From the NCBI GenBank assembly GCA_037447655.1, contig JBBHKE010000073.1:1-55648 (forward strand): a DNA stretch of 55,648 nt, given 5' to 3'. Position 1 is the stretch's first letter, and each line of letters begins with the position of its first letter. The translations under genes and the position numbers were made by a program. Below, piece by piece: positions 42,199 to 53,856 of the stretch. The notes under the pieces are model-generated. The model worked only from the letters and a program-made list of their open reading frames with translations, searched no databases and was not told the origin of the DNA. Source of the DNA: Zygnema cylindricum. Its lineage: Eukaryota; Streptophyta; Zygnematophyceae; Zygnematales; Zygnemataceae.

Positions 42199-45100
42199 CT
42201 GAAGGGGAGTCAGTGCACGTGTCTTAGATTAGTAGAATTACTTTCTAGACATGCCAACTTTCAATTTTTATTAACTGTTTATTTGCCAATAATCACAGAT
42301 CAGCAGGCACATTTCACCAAAAAATTTATTTCTAAAGCATGACATTCAAAAAATCAACTGACATTTCAAACCGCTCGAAGCTTAAGCAAAAAGGACACCA
42401 CTACTATGTTAAAACAGATTGGCCGTCAACAAAAACCATTATTAGACAGGCAATCTCGTCGACTTACAAAACAAACATAACATGTGTTATTTAACTTATT
42501 TGTACTTTAAATGCATGACAACCAAAGTGTCTCGGTAGTCATTAAAAAGGCGGAGGAGAAATAGAGCTATGGGACAAGAATGAAGAAAAGGAATATGGGT
42601 ATACATCAATTCAAATGGCTTTTACCGAAATATGTGTAAATAGATTTCATTATCAATTTCATTTTCCGGCTCATAACTATGTCATATTTATTAGTTCTGT
42701 TTTTTACTTTGGTTGACTACTGTTTTCTGACAAATGGCATGAGTACAAAATCTCAACAGTTCTGAGCACAAAATAAATCGCTATTCTTCAAACGATAAGA
42801 CGTGATTGTATGCTTCGAAGGACTTACATTCGGTGACTGTTGCTTGAAAGATTCCGCTGGACTTGCGGCGCTTGTTGCGTGCGTCGATTTACCAAATTAA
42901 TGGTGGCACGATGCATTTCGTTTAGGGAAAGTGAAATTGAAGTTCGACGCTGGAACAGAATGGTGGCACAACAAACATATGTAAAAGTACCCCTTCGCGT
43001 AAAGTGAAATGGACGGCGGATCCGGCGTATGATAACTGGGTATGTAAAATCTAAATTGTACGTCGCGCATTTAAACATACGCGACAGTGACATTTATACA
43101 TGGGACGCCACCGCGAGTCAGACTGACGTGCGTACTTTAAATTTGGCGCGCGAGATTTATGGAAAGTACGCGATGGTACATAGAATCTATATTTGACAGG
43201 TGTACTGTTAGGTGTACTTTATTTGTGACATGCATTTATCGAAAATGACGTGTACCTTATATGCGACAAGGCGCATTTATGAAGGAGTACGCGGTTTCGG
43301 TACGGACAATATTTGGACGGTACCGTGTCGTTTCGACAATGGATTGTGTTGTACTTTGAAGGCGGACAGCGTCCGCCGCCTTTGATGGTTCACACTATTT
43401 TGAGGATGTATGATCAAGTGGGCCGTACGCATGTGATATCGGCTTGCTGCGTGGACTTATCGACAAGTGACTAAGCAAGTTGTCACTTATGACGCGGATT
43501 TGTGGATGCGTCGGTGTAATTATTTGAAACATCCATATTTTGTTTTATGCGAACTAATGATTTAGTGTTGATTAAAATAGTTATATTTTACGTGATTAAT
43601 GAGGATATCGACACTTTAATTTATGTGTCGTATTTGCAGACAAGTGTACGCTTACGATTGCTTGACTTTCAGGTGTACGCTTACGATTAGTGTTTCTTAG
43701 TAATTGGCTATCATGGTTAAATATGACTTAATGACAGTTACGTAATTAATGTTGGTTATTTTGACACTTAGTGATTTGTTGACAGCTCACAAGTGTATAT
43801 ATAGGAATGAGTTTTGTTAGGAATTAATCATCAAGGCTTAGCATGAAAAGTAGGAATCGAAAATGTAGACTATTAAGGTTGCTAATTAGGTCATGCATTT
43901 AAATGATACATTTATCATCTGTTCATACTTTTGTTTATATGTGATGCATTCATTTATTATTATTTATATGTGTTAAATTTATGTTCGTTTGACATGCAAT
44001 ATTTATGCATTTGTCTTAGGGTTTTTTGTGATTTTCATGTAACCCTAAATGTTATTCATGCATCAGTATATGCATGCTTGCTCTGTCTATGTGTGGATGA
44101 TTGCTCCGCCTGTGTGCGAATGAATGATTGCATCTATGTATGCATGTATGTTAAATGGAGGATGCATTTCAAATGATTGTTCATTGGCTTAGCTTGACTT
44201 AGATTTTTGCATGATAGTTTGGGTGGCTTATGCGGTCTATTTTAGAATAAAGATCAACAACATTTAGATTTCCGTTAATCGTTTTATGGGATGTAACATA
44301 CTTTAAATACAAATCACACCCTATGTACTCTAGCAAACATCTACGACAGACAGGTTAGAACAGACGACTATGCCAAGCTCTACCGGTTGGGGTTTCGAGT
44401 CTTGTTGGACTCAACCTTTTTGTAGAGAGTGACTTAAGGTTACTCTTTAACCCTGTCTATGGAGCGAAGGCAGCCATGGCTCCATCATTCTCTCTCTCCT
44501 TCAGTGACTACAACAAGTATGGGGGTAAGAGAGAAGAGATGAAGACAAACTGCCAGCATGTTCCCCTTTTCCGCTAATATTAAGACCTAGAAAATAACAA
44601 AAATTATTTATTTCAACACTCCCGTTATTTTCTAGTCTAATTTTATATTTTCTTTCAACCCGCATTTTTTTCGAGATAATTTTAATTTAGGAGAGGGCAC
44701 AGGTTTGGTGATCATGTCAGCCACCATTTCTTCATCATGTCTATACACAAGATTTAAAATTTTATTTTCAACTTTTTCTCTCACGAAAGCTTAATCTTAT
44801 GTCCATATGTTTTGCTTTGAAATGGTGTTTTGGATTGAGTGCAATTGCAATTGCAACGTGATTATCACAAAATACTTCATGCACTCCCTCCTTCATATAT
44901 CCCAGTTCTTGAAACAATGATTTCACCCACATTAGTTCTTTTAGTACGCCATATACTCAACCTCTATAGTAGACTGACCAACCACCTTTTGATTCTTACT
45001 GTTCCAACGGCAAACACCTTCCCCCACATAAAAAACATATCCATAAGTGCATCTTCTCATAGGTACATCCCCCCAAGTGGTGATATCAGTGTGCTCCCCT

Positions 45101-48100
45101 CCCAAATGCAACCATAATTCTCTGGTTCCAACGAGATATCTCATGTTTCTCTTAGCTGCCTCCCTATCATTCTTTCTAGGATCGTTAAGACTCCTACTGA
45201 GGACTCCTACTGCTGCCGCTATGTCCGGCCTTGTATTGTTCATAAAGAAGATTAAACTTCCTACAACCTGTCTATAAAGAATAGATATCATAATCTCTCT
45301 CTCCTCTACACTCATATGATCATCTAATATTATCTCTCCTCTTTTTTCACTCCCATCACTTACTTTTTTCAAGTCCATGGCACCACATATGGTATGGACG
45401 GTTGAACTTGAGTTTTTGTACATTCGGAGGTCAAAAAAGTTCCATTTGGAGGAATTTTGCCGTCCACGATATTCGTTGAATTGCAATTTAGACAATGTGA
45501 GTCCATAGTGGTTTGGAACACTCGTTTGTTTAGTGCCCTTTTCACCAAAGGATTAGGTGCAGCCCGGCACGGAGGTGGAGGAGGAGGAGATGGGGGGGGG
45601 GGGTGGACGAGGTGGAGGAGGGGACTTACGGGGGGGTGGAGGTGACTTGCGGGGGGGTGGAGGTGAAGGTGGAGGAGGTGGTGGGGGCGAAGGTGGAGGA
45701 GATGGTGGGGGGGGAGGTGGTGGAGGTGGTGGGGAGAGAACTTGAGGTGGTGGTGTAGCTAGAGACGAAGTCAGTGCACGTGTGTCTTAGATTAGTAGGA
45801 ATTCACATTTCCTAGACATGCTAACTTCTTTCACGTTTTATTAACTTGTATATTTGCTCAATAATCACAGGATTGTATTGCATGTACATTTTCACCCAAA
45901 AAATTTATTGTCTGAAAGCTTGTAATTTTTAATCCAAAATCAACTGTACATTTCAAAACCGTTCGGAAACAAAACAAAAATGACACCACTACTATGTTGG
46001 AAACAGTATTGGCCACGTCAACTAGTAAACCATTATTAGACAGGCAATCTCGTCGACTTACAAAACAAACATAACATGTGTTATTTAACTTATTTGTACT
46101 TTAAATGCATGACAACCAAAGTGTCTCACAAGTGATCAAACAAAAAAGAGAGAGGGGGGCGGGAGGAGAAATAAGAGGCACATGGGACAAGAAATGAAGA
46201 AAAAGGAATATGGGTATACATCAATTCAAATGAAAACTTGCAACTGAAATATCTAATATGTAAAAAAATAGGATTTTCATTATCAATTTCATTTTCAAGC
46301 TCCATAACTATGTCAATATTTATTAGTTCTAAGGTTTTATTTTTTGGTTAGACTACTGTTTTCTAAACAAATGGCATGAAAGTACAAAAAAATCTCAACA
46401 GTTCTGATACACAAAAATAAATCTGCTATTCCTTCGTAAACGATAAGACAAACGTTAATGGTATGCATCACGAGTAAGGACTTACATTCACAAGTGAAAC
46501 TTGTTGTTTTGGAAGATTCAGTTTCGTACTTGCGTGCGCTTGTTTGCGTGCGTACGTATTTACCGAAATTAATGTGGTGGCACGAATGCATTTTCGGGTT
46601 AAGGGAGAAGTGAAATTAATTGAAGTTCGACGTACGGAAGTACGAATTGAGTGACACGAACAAACATATGTAAAAGTACGGTTCGCGTAAGTGAAATGGA
46701 CGGCGGATCGCGAAGCGATCCGATGTATGATATTCGAAGTATGTAAAATCGTAAAATTGTACGTCGCACGTACGAAACATAATGCGACAGGTGACATTTA
46801 TTACATGGGACGCCGCCGGTACGGAGCGTCGTATTTGACAGGTGTACTTTAAATTTGGCGCGCGAGATTTATGGAAAGTACGCGATGGTACATAGAAACT
46901 ATATTTGACAGGTGTACTGATTAGGTGTACTTTATTTGTGACATGCATTTATCGAAAATGACGTGTACCTTATATGCGACAAGGCGCATTTATGAAGGAG
47001 TACGCGGTTTCGGTACGGACAATATTTGGACGGTACCGTGTCGTTTCGACAATGGATTGTGTTGTACTTTGAAGGCGGACAGCGTCCGCCGCCTTTGATG
47101 GTTCACACTATTTTGAGGATGTATGATCAAGTGGGCCGTACGCATGTGATATCGGCTTGCTGCGTGGACTTATCGACAAGTGACTAAGCAAGTTGTCACT
47201 TATGACGCGGATTTGTGGATGCGTCGGTGTAATTATTTGAAACATCCATATTTTGTTTTATGCGAACTAATGATTTAGTGTTGATTAAAATAGTTATATT
47301 TTACGTGATTAATGACGATATCGACACTTTAATTTATGTGTCCTATTTGCAGACAAGTGTACGCTTACGATTGCTTGACTTTCAGGTGTACGCTTACGAT
47401 AAGTGTTTTTTAGTAATTGGCTATCATGGTTAAATATGACTTAATGACAGTTACGTAATTTACGTTGGTTATTTTGACACTTAGTGATTCGTTGACAGCT
47501 CACAAGTGTATATATAGGAATGAGCTTTGTTAGGAATATATCATCAATGCTTAGCATGAAAAGTAGGGACCGAAGATGTAAACTTTTAGGGTTGCCGATT
47601 AGGTCATGCATTTGGGTAAATGAGTTTATTGGTATACTTTTCTTTATTTAATGTTTATGTGAGATTGCACTCTTTTGTTATTATTTATTTATGTTGTTTT
47701 ATATATGTTTGATATGCATTGTTTATGCATTTGTCCTAGGGTTTGTTTATGTCGATTATTCCATCAAACCTTAGATGTTGTCATAGGGTTTATTTATGTT
47801 GATTATTCCATAAAACCCTAAATGTTGTTTGTTGCGTTGTGTACGCATATGGAGGATGCATTTCATATGATTGTTCGTCGACCTATTTTCGCTTAGCTTC
47901 TTGCATGATAGTTTGGGTCGCTTCTGCGGTCTATTTTAGACTAAAGAACAACAAAACTGTTCGCCTGATTATTATATCCTTCATAGCATGTGCATGTATT
48001 TGTTAACCCATCCTCGTTTGGAGAGCAAATTCCACCTCCGGCGCAAGGCCCTCGTGTATCTGTCACGTTACAAAACAAATCACAATCGCTTTGACTTCTT

Positions 48101-51100
48101 TGAAATTCTTGTACGCAGTCGGTTGGAAGGTTCAAGGCAAAAAGGCAATTGTCTTGCAACTCGTTACAAGTTGGGTGCCCATTGGTTGTGACAATCGGTC
48201 CAGTGAAGTAATTGTTGTCAATATAACTGCATGTATGACACCCCATTTCGAAAGACCTTGGTAAGTTGTGAAAATCTGTGACAAAAGAGTCTAACAAATA
48301 AAATCGATAATAAAGGCATGAACCTTGGTTCGTGTATAATAAACCATAAAAAAGAAATGGATTCTGGTTCTTTCATGTGCAACAATTTGACCCCATACTT
48401 TAATTAAGAAATGAAGACATTTACTACATATGTCATGCCCGTTTGACAATTAATAAATTAATGACTAAACATTTATTTAAGAAAAATACAAAGAGTGTGT
48501 GTAACTTCTCACACGACATTCTTAGCACATCCCCTATGCAATATCGTGTTACATATTTTTCCGGGAAAAATGCGATTTAAAAACGAAAAAAAAAGCACAA
48601 TCCCCACAAACCAATTTATTATGTTGTAAATGTAAAAATTATCGAACTTGGATGACAAGAATGAAAAACACGAAAAAAAGGTTGTTCATGTCAAATTTAA
48701 AAGTAAGGTGTGCTTGTCTAATCTACCCCATATATAGATATGTATATACTTAATAGATGTATGTCTTTTTTTTTGGACGCCTAAGCCTTTAGCTTTGCCC
48801 CCTATCCTCCAAAACGACTATTTCAATTAAAGTGTTTCGTAAAAAATGAAAAAACAAATAATCAAAACCAAAGTAATGTGCAAAACAGTAAAAAAAAACT
48901 ACTAAGAATGGAAGGAAAATAATTCATCCAAAAGGTTATCATTTGACCTGCTGAGTTTCATGGAAGACCCCCAAACCCCACACTTCCACCATAAACCACC
49001 AAAATACAGTAAACTATCAAAACATAATCATAGTGGCATATGTCAACATTAAAACTAAATGAAGAAAATTATAAAAACCATAAATTCATATAACAACATA
49101 AAATCAAATATTGAGAATGCAGCATAACCAGTGTTGTATGTCGACATTAAATTAAATTGCTTGCTTATATATAACATAACCATAGTGTCGTGTGCCCAAT
49201 TTCACGTAGATTATTGAAATATGACATATCCAGAGTGTCGATTCTTACAAATCAGTTATTAATGGCAATAGCCCAACGGAGACTGGAATACTTCCGCTCG
49301 GTTGTTTTGAATCCCTCTGTCACCGGCCAACACCAAAGAAAACACAATATCAAGGCATTAATTTTTTATTCATCCTTTTTTTATTTTGGTAGTGAAGCGG
49401 ATACCCGGAAGAGGAGGATCGTAAACGAGATCCGTAAGGTGTCAAACTATTTGCCTTGGCAATTGATTGTTTCCTCTTCAACTTTTGGAGCGGCTTTTTG
49501 TTTTTTTGTGAGTCCATTTATGTATAATTTTCCTTTAGAAAGACCTATGTGAAAGGAGAGAAGGGGCAGGCACATACTGATAAAAATGTGTACTTTGAAT
49601 ACATATATTTTTGTAAATGGGAAGTTATCAAACAAACATCATTTACTTTCAATATTTAGCATTTTTTAGTGAACTTTGAAACCTATAATTAGTTTGTTAA
49701 TTTTTCATCTATATCTGATATTTAAATATGTTAGGTAGTTGGGGATTCATTTTATCTGATTCATGTTTCATTCATGTTAATAAATTCATCCATAAAAATT
49801 ATTTGTATCAAGTGAATTAAAATGACAAGTTATGAAATAGAGGAAAGGAGAGGAGAAGGGGGGTGGGGGGGATGATGTTTCAATTTGATATCGATTCCAC
49901 ATTTCTTTAGAATATATGCTATCACTTCGATTTTCATTTTTCAAACTGTTTGTTTTGTATTCATTTGAAACATAATTGTCCATGTGAAGGGTGAGGTTTA
50001 CGTTTTCTCTTCCTTAATTATAAAAATGATTTGAAATATCCGTTTGTGACATTTTTTTGAAGTAAGGTTTTGTAAGGTTTTTCAAGCTATGTTTATTATA
50101 CTAACATTCAAATCACATGGCTTGAATTACTATGATTTTTCCCTCTCCCCCCCTGATCACAAACAATGTTCATCGATAGTCTACTTTTGACACTCTCAAT
50201 CCATAACAAAGCCCTACATAATATAATGTGTCTCACATTATTCGGAGGTTTGTCATTCTGCCGATGGACGATGGAATACTTCCACTCAAAAAATTGTATG
50301 CTAGATCTCTGGAAATTAAGATAGCACAAAATAACAATCAAAAAGTAGAAAACCACCACCCTCCGAGACTCCCCCCCTCCCACTCTTGAACTAACAAAAA
50401 AAAATTGCAATACTTGGGATTAGAATGTTTTCTTTATTCATAAATCAATTATACACTTCAATCATTTGTTTTTTTTTCCGTTTACTTACAAAGTTACGAG
50501 ATATATGAGATTTCCAATCTCCGGTGGAATACTCCCCGTAATCTTTAAGTTTCTTAGACCTCTACACCCCCCTTCCATAGGATGTCGAATGGGTGCCTTC
50601 CTTCTCTAGCCCTTTTTTCAACCCTCCCCACATTTCTTATATACAGAAAGGGACATTTCCATCCAACCCCCATTTGTTGTCAGACAAGTTTCCTTATTCG
50701 CACTTCACCCCTTAACTACACATCTATTTGGACCGCAACTGTCTTTAACAAGTTACCTCATTATCTCCGCCTCCCGCCTTTCCCACCTCTCATGTATCGA
50801 GTACCAAATATATTTGCATTTTCTCCCATTTACTTTCAAACAATGTCTTCGTGTGCCTCTACTCCCTCCCCCCTCTTCCCTTTTGTTTCGTAGACATCTC
50901 GGGAGTGTATTGGGAATCAGACATATTTAAAAAAAAAGCATGATAGGTACCAAGTTCCTTTCTATTATAACAGGTTGATATTTTTTTACAGTGGTTTTTT
51001 CTTAAGAGCCTCTAATATTTTGTTTTAAGTTCTAAAAAATGTTTTGAATCCTACATTCAAATCACATGGCGTCAATCATTATCCTCTCCTTCTCTCCCGT

Positions 51101-53008
51101 TCCCACATCTCACACCACGTCTATTTTTAATCTACTTTTGATACTTTTGATCCACAACTATATCATAAGCAGTGTCATGTGTCTTACAAATATCGGAGAT
51201 CTACCAATTGGCCGATGGACGATGGAATACTTCCATTCAAAGGCATGTCAGTTATTTCTCTGAAAACAAAGAAAGCAAAAAATAAATATATGAAAACATC
51301 CACCGCCCCCGAAAACCACCCCCAACACAACCACCACCACTCCTCTCCAATGAAGAAAACGAAAGAATACAAAAAAAAATGAGCGCAATATTCACTTTAA
51401 CGATTAAAAGGGTACGCACTTTAGTCATTTGTTTTCCTTTCTTTCACTTACAAGCTTTGTAATCTTGTGAGGTTTCCAATCTCTGGTGCAATAGTCCCCG
51501 TCAATCCTCGGTAGGTTATTTTTCTACACTCCCTTTCCATAAGTTGTCAGATGATGTACTTTCCTTCTCTAAACATCTCACCTCTCCTCTTCACTCATTT
51601 ATACTTCATACAAGGGACATTCATACAACCCCTTATTTTATTCGGACGAGTTCCCTCATTCTCACTTTTCCCCTCACCTACACAACCAGGAATTCTTTGA
51701 ACCCCCATGTCTTTGGTATCTGAAAAATTAACTTGCTCTCTCCGCCTCCCTCCCTATACTTTGCACGTCTAGATATCTACACTGCCCCCTGAACAAGTTC
51801 CCTCAGTCTTCCCCTCACCCCCATCCCCTTAATCTCCACCAATGAGATCCTTCAATCTCTTACTACCCACACATCTTTCCTAAAAGGCTTCCGCTACTCC
51901 ATCTACACCCCTCTCTCGTTATCCTTGCATGAGTTTTTTAATTCTTCCACCCTTTCTCTCCATTATGCCGAAATAAATAATTATCCCTATCCCCTCCCAT
52001 TGGATCTCACACAAAAAGCCTATTATCCTCCTCTATTTCTCTCCACCCTCCCCCCTTGCCTCTCCCCTTTTCTGTCCCACTGCTTGCTTAAGCCTCCCAA
52101 GCACCTAGGCATCCAACAAAGAATACGCACAATTTATAAATAAGAATTCAGTGCGGAATTCAATGTGTAATCATTGCAACAGAGAGGACTTGTAGATTCC
52201 ATTCAGTGCGTATTCAGTGCGTTATCATTTCAGCAGAGAGTGCTTTGCAGCTTCTGAACCCAAAATTCAGTACGAAATTCAGTGCGAAATTCAGTGCGCA
52301 ATCATCGCTGCAGAGAAAATGCAGGCAGCCTGTGAACCAAAACGCAAAAGTGCGAAATTCCGTGCGTGATCATCGCAGAAGAGAGAGTGCACGGAGCGCG
52401 ACTCACAGCGCAACCACCCGACCGACATCATCGCATGAAATAGTCGACAAAGCGGGTATGTTCGGGTTATAACATTCGATATCAGGAAAGTTCCCCACAG
52501 TGGCCGCCTCCATCGCCTGCAGAGCCACCCCTGCAGCAGAACATAGGAAAAAACGTGTAAGAAAAAACGCATAGGAAAAAACATATAAGAAAAAACGTGT
52601 AGGAAAAAACGTGTAAGAAAAAACGCATAGGAAAAAACATATAAGAAAAAACGTGTAGGGAAAAACGTGTAAGAAAAAACGTAGAGGAAAAAACGTGTAA
52701 GAAAAAACGCATAGGAAAAAACATATAAGAAAAAACGTGTAAGAAAAAACGTATAAGAAAAAACGTGACAACAGCAGCGCCAAACGTGAGTTAAAGAGCG
52801 AATCCGGAACATACTTATCACGTGTGAAAACAAAAACTGCAGATAAAACAAAAGGAGGGGGAGAGAGGGAGGTAAAGGGAGGGAAAAACGTACTATCTGC
52901 AGCATCCAAGTCTGGAAGGGGATCTGGTTCTATGTATTCATATGCCGTTACTTGTGCCACGTGGCATGCTAAGACTAACATGGCCGCCATAGCTATAGCG
53001 GCAGCCAT
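41567..53008 (-). CDS. Multi-exon LRR / EGF-like / proline-rich / F5/8-type lectin gene (partial)
   Basis: Minus-strand gene reconstructed from exons listed separately. It begins with a signal peptide (MAAAIAMAAMLVLACHVAQV), then an LRR N-terminal cap, five LRR exons, a Cys-rich cap with an EGF-like module, a proline-rich hinge and a galactose-binding F5/8 (F-type lectin-like) domain. The product is therefore secreted or exposed at the cell surface and likely binds sugars. LRR exons of 72 bp, all splitting the codon of the same leucine position, are characteristic of plant LRR receptor genes. Whether a membrane helix and kinase follow beyond 41,567 cannot be seen. The link between LRR exons and the lectin exon is inferred from strand, order and domain logic, and some splice junctions (EGF to lectin) are unresolved. 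The region between contains a duplicated segment and copia debris. Confidence 0.65.
41858..44262. repeat. Copy A of a ~2.4-kb duplication (lectin exon plus intron)
   Basis: Matches copy B (45,381-47,960) in the same orientation. Parts are almost identical (41,858-42,065; 42,446-42,530; 43,136-43,800), while the stretches between them differ by many small deletions and substitutions. Copy A carries the complete lectin exon. No intact gene other than that exon is seen in it. Confidence 0.85.
44263..44618 (-). mobile_element. Family-B copia LTR fragment (element B4)
   Basis: The LTR start TGTTGAAATAAATAATTTTT is at 44,618, following a polypurine tract (AATAACGGGAG) on the minus strand. It runs through TTCTCTCTTACCCCCATACT and an antisense tRNA-like segment (44,352-44,405) to the boundary of the duplicated segment at about 44,262, where it is cut. 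Confidence 0.75.
44640..45380 (-). pseudogene. RT/RNase H C-terminal part of copia element B4
   Basis: Reads EEREIMISILYRQVVGSLIF, NNTRPDIAAAVGVLSRSLND, RRCTYGYVFYVGEGVCRWNS, VVGQSTIEVEYMAY, then a stop, and in other frames CDNHVAIAIALNPKHHFKAK, HMDIRLSF and related terminal motifs down to the polypurine tract. It begins abruptly at 45,380 at the edge of the truncated lectin exon copy. It is closely related to B1. Confidence 0.85.
45381..47960. repeat. Copy B of the duplication (truncated lectin exon plus intron)
   Basis: Contains the proline-rich hinge and the first part of the lectin domain on the minus strand (about 45,381-45,760), cut at 45,381 by copia element B4, followed upward by intron sequence shared with copy A. 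Its upper end adjoins the EGF-like exon. The hinge repeat (GGTGGAGG-type, plus strand) is longer here than in copy A. Confidence 0.85.
47959..48256 (-). CDS. Exon: Cys-rich LRR cap and EGF-like module
   Basis: Open on the minus strand. With an acceptor ending CCAAG at 48,257, the phase fits the preceding LRR exons and gives LSFEMGCHTCSYIDNNYFTG, a last LRR-like segment, then CNELQDNCLFALNLPTDC and DLFCNVTDTRGPCAGGGICS to CTCYEGYNN. GPCxGGGxC...TCTCxEGY is EGF-like; spacing is slightly irregular. An alternative acceptor (CACAG, 48,276) is stronger as a consensus but would not match the phase. The donor (AACA/GTTTTG) is weak. An open frame continues to a stop at 47,941. Confidence 0.6.
48257..49248. 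other. AT-rich intron-like sequence
   Basis: About 1 kb between the EGF-like exon and the fifth LRR exon. No coding signal was recognised; an additional LRR exon cannot be excluded. Confidence 0.4.
49249..49314 (-). CDS. LRR exon 5 (66 bp)
   Basis: Between acceptor ACAGAG and donor GTAAGAATCG. Translated LDSKQPSGSIPVSVGLLPLI, keeping GSIPxSxGxL of the plant LRR consensus. It is two codons shorter than its 72-bp neighbours but keeps their phase. The N-terminal half is degenerate, so this may be a decaying repeat. Confidence 0.5.
49315..50236. other. Intron-like AT-rich sequence
   Basis: No supported coding feature; contains poly-T and short C-rich tracts. Confidence 0.4.
50237..50308 (-). 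CDS. LRR exon 4 (72 bp)
   Basis: Acceptor TTAATTTCCAG, donor GTGAGACAC. Encodes DLAYNFLSGSIPSSIGRMTN and LRI, one plant-type leucine-rich repeat, with first and last leucine codons split by the introns. It is the closest relative of exon 2 at 51,188. Confidence 0.75.
50490..50561 (-). CDS. LRR exon 3 (72 bp)
   Basis: Acceptor GGGGGTGTAG, donor GTAAGTAAAC. Encodes GLRNLKITGSIPPEIGNLIY and LVT, a good LxxLxITGSIPPEIGNL repeat. It pairs with exon 1 at 51,452, with similar intron sequence around both. Confidence 0.75.
51188..51259 (-). CDS. LRR exon 2 (72 bp)
   Basis: Acceptor TTTGTTTTCAG, donor GTAAGACAC. Encodes EITDMPLNGSIPSSIGQLVD and LRY between split leucine codons. Same size and phase as the other LRR exons. 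Confidence 0.8.
51452..51523 (-). CDS. LRR exon 1 (72 bp)
   Basis: Acceptor GGGAGTGTAG, donor GTAAGTGAAAG. Encodes KITYRGLTGTIAPEIGNLTR and LQS. It follows the N-terminal cap exon (52,407-52,530) in the correct phase. Confidence 0.8.
52407..52530 (-). CDS. Exon: LRR N-terminal cap
   Basis: 124 bp between acceptor TTCTGCTGCAG and donor GTGAGTCGC. Encodes VALQAMEAATVGNFPDIECY and NPNIPALSTISCDDVGRVVA, ending in the split leucine. CDDVGRVVAL matches the end of plant LRR N-terminal domains (C..xGRVVxL), just before the first repeat. Confidence 0.75.
52531..52893 (-). repeat. First intron: 363 bp, stop-free, holding a minisatellite
   Basis: Bounded by GTACGT and CTGCAG. Its length is 121 codons and it has no stop in the frame of the flanking exons, so retention would add a Phe/Tyr/Leu/Val/Ser-rich repeat. 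The array at 52,541-52,768 is built from units like AAGAAAAAACGTGT and AGGAAAAAACGCAT (plus strand), 14-15 bases, with a higher-order pattern of four units. Confidence 0.75.
52894..53008 (-). CDS. First exon: signal peptide
   Basis: ATG at 53,008 opens MAAAIAMAAMLVLACHVAQV followed by TAYEYIEPDPLPDLDAAD. The hydrophobic core followed by a polar, acidic stretch is a typical secretory signal, cleaved perhaps after VTA. The donor GATA/GTACGT leaves phase 1, which is completed by exon 2. A TATA box lies about 125 bases upstream. Confidence 0.75.
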
Positions 53009-53130
53009 AGGTGCACACTCGTCACGTCACAAAGAATTAAAAAATATTTCGTAAAACCGTCAAAAAGTGCGAGATTTCCTATTCGCGAAGAATTTTTTTT
53101 CGTATTTCCTAGGGTCGAGTCGACTTTTCC

Positions 53131-53139
53131 CTTTATAGA
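53131..53139 (-). promoter_or_regulatory. TATA box of the LRR-lectin gene
   Basis: Minus strand TCTATAAAG, about 125 bases before the ATG at 53,008. It lies 58 bases from the inserted solo LTR, so upstream control elements of this gene have been displaced by 660 bp. Confidence 0.5.
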
Positions 53140-53196
53140 CGTTTTTCACACGTGCGAACCGCCCTGAGCTTCCTCGAGGAAGGGCGGGGAGTACAC

Positions 53197-53856
53197 TGTT
53201 AGGATTCAATGTGGAGAATCGTACGCGCGCGATATTTTGGTTCGCGTGGAACGATTCCGCTTTTAAGTTTACTTTGATGATTTGTGTTGACGTCACGGTA
53301 CTTCGCGATACTTTGATTCACGTCAACGCTTCAGTACGAAGTATGTAAGTCAACGGTACAGTAAAGTACCATACGATTGGAGTATGTACGTTTGGCGTTT
53401 CGTGCGCGCACGGCGCACGAAAGTTAATGTTTGAAGTTTCGTGGCGTACGACGCACGAAAGGATTGTTCGAAGTTTCGTAGCATACGGCGCACGAAACGA
53501 AACGTTTATTCTCTTCACTTCTCGAAGGAGAAAAGCGCGTCTGCCATTTTTTTCTGCGTGCTTTCTTCTTCCCGTGCGCCTTCCTCCGAAGGCGCCTACT
53601 ACACTCTTATCTATCGTGCACGGCACGTCTTCAGAGCAGCTATATAAGCTAGATTGCTTAGCTGCAGAATATATCCTGGACTTAGCTTTGGATCAATTCA
53701 GATTAATATATTACAGGAAGAGGGAAGAGTGAGGGAAAGGGAAAAGCCTTGTAAAAAGGCTTCGGCCATTTTGTTATAAATATATATCTTTTGTGGCCAA
53801 TTTGTTTGATTTCTTTTGTGCTTCCGCTGCATACCACCTCTGTGGTATATCTTACA
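53197..53856 (+). mobile_element. Solo LTR with TSD TACAC
   Basis: TGTTAGGATTCAATGTGG at 53,197 to ...GGTATATCTTACA at 53,856, with TACAC at 53,192-53,196 and 53,857-53,861. The 3' part (AAGCCTTGTAAAAAGGCTTC, GGCCATTTTGTTATAAATAT, GTGCTTCCGCTGC) resembles the corresponding part of family-C LTRs. No internal region is present. It carries TATA-like TATAAATATATA near 53,775 and many CpG-rich GTACG words. It is oriented opposite to the LRR-lectin gene. Confidence 0.88.

Noticed and set aside
47770-47825. Interstitial telomere (AAACCCTAAA words)
   Set aside because: Only isolated telo-box-like words within a 47-bp duplication, no tandem TTTAGGG array.
52541-52768. CRISPR-like array
   Set aside because: Units of 14-15 bp without unique spacers in a eukaryotic intron: a minisatellite.
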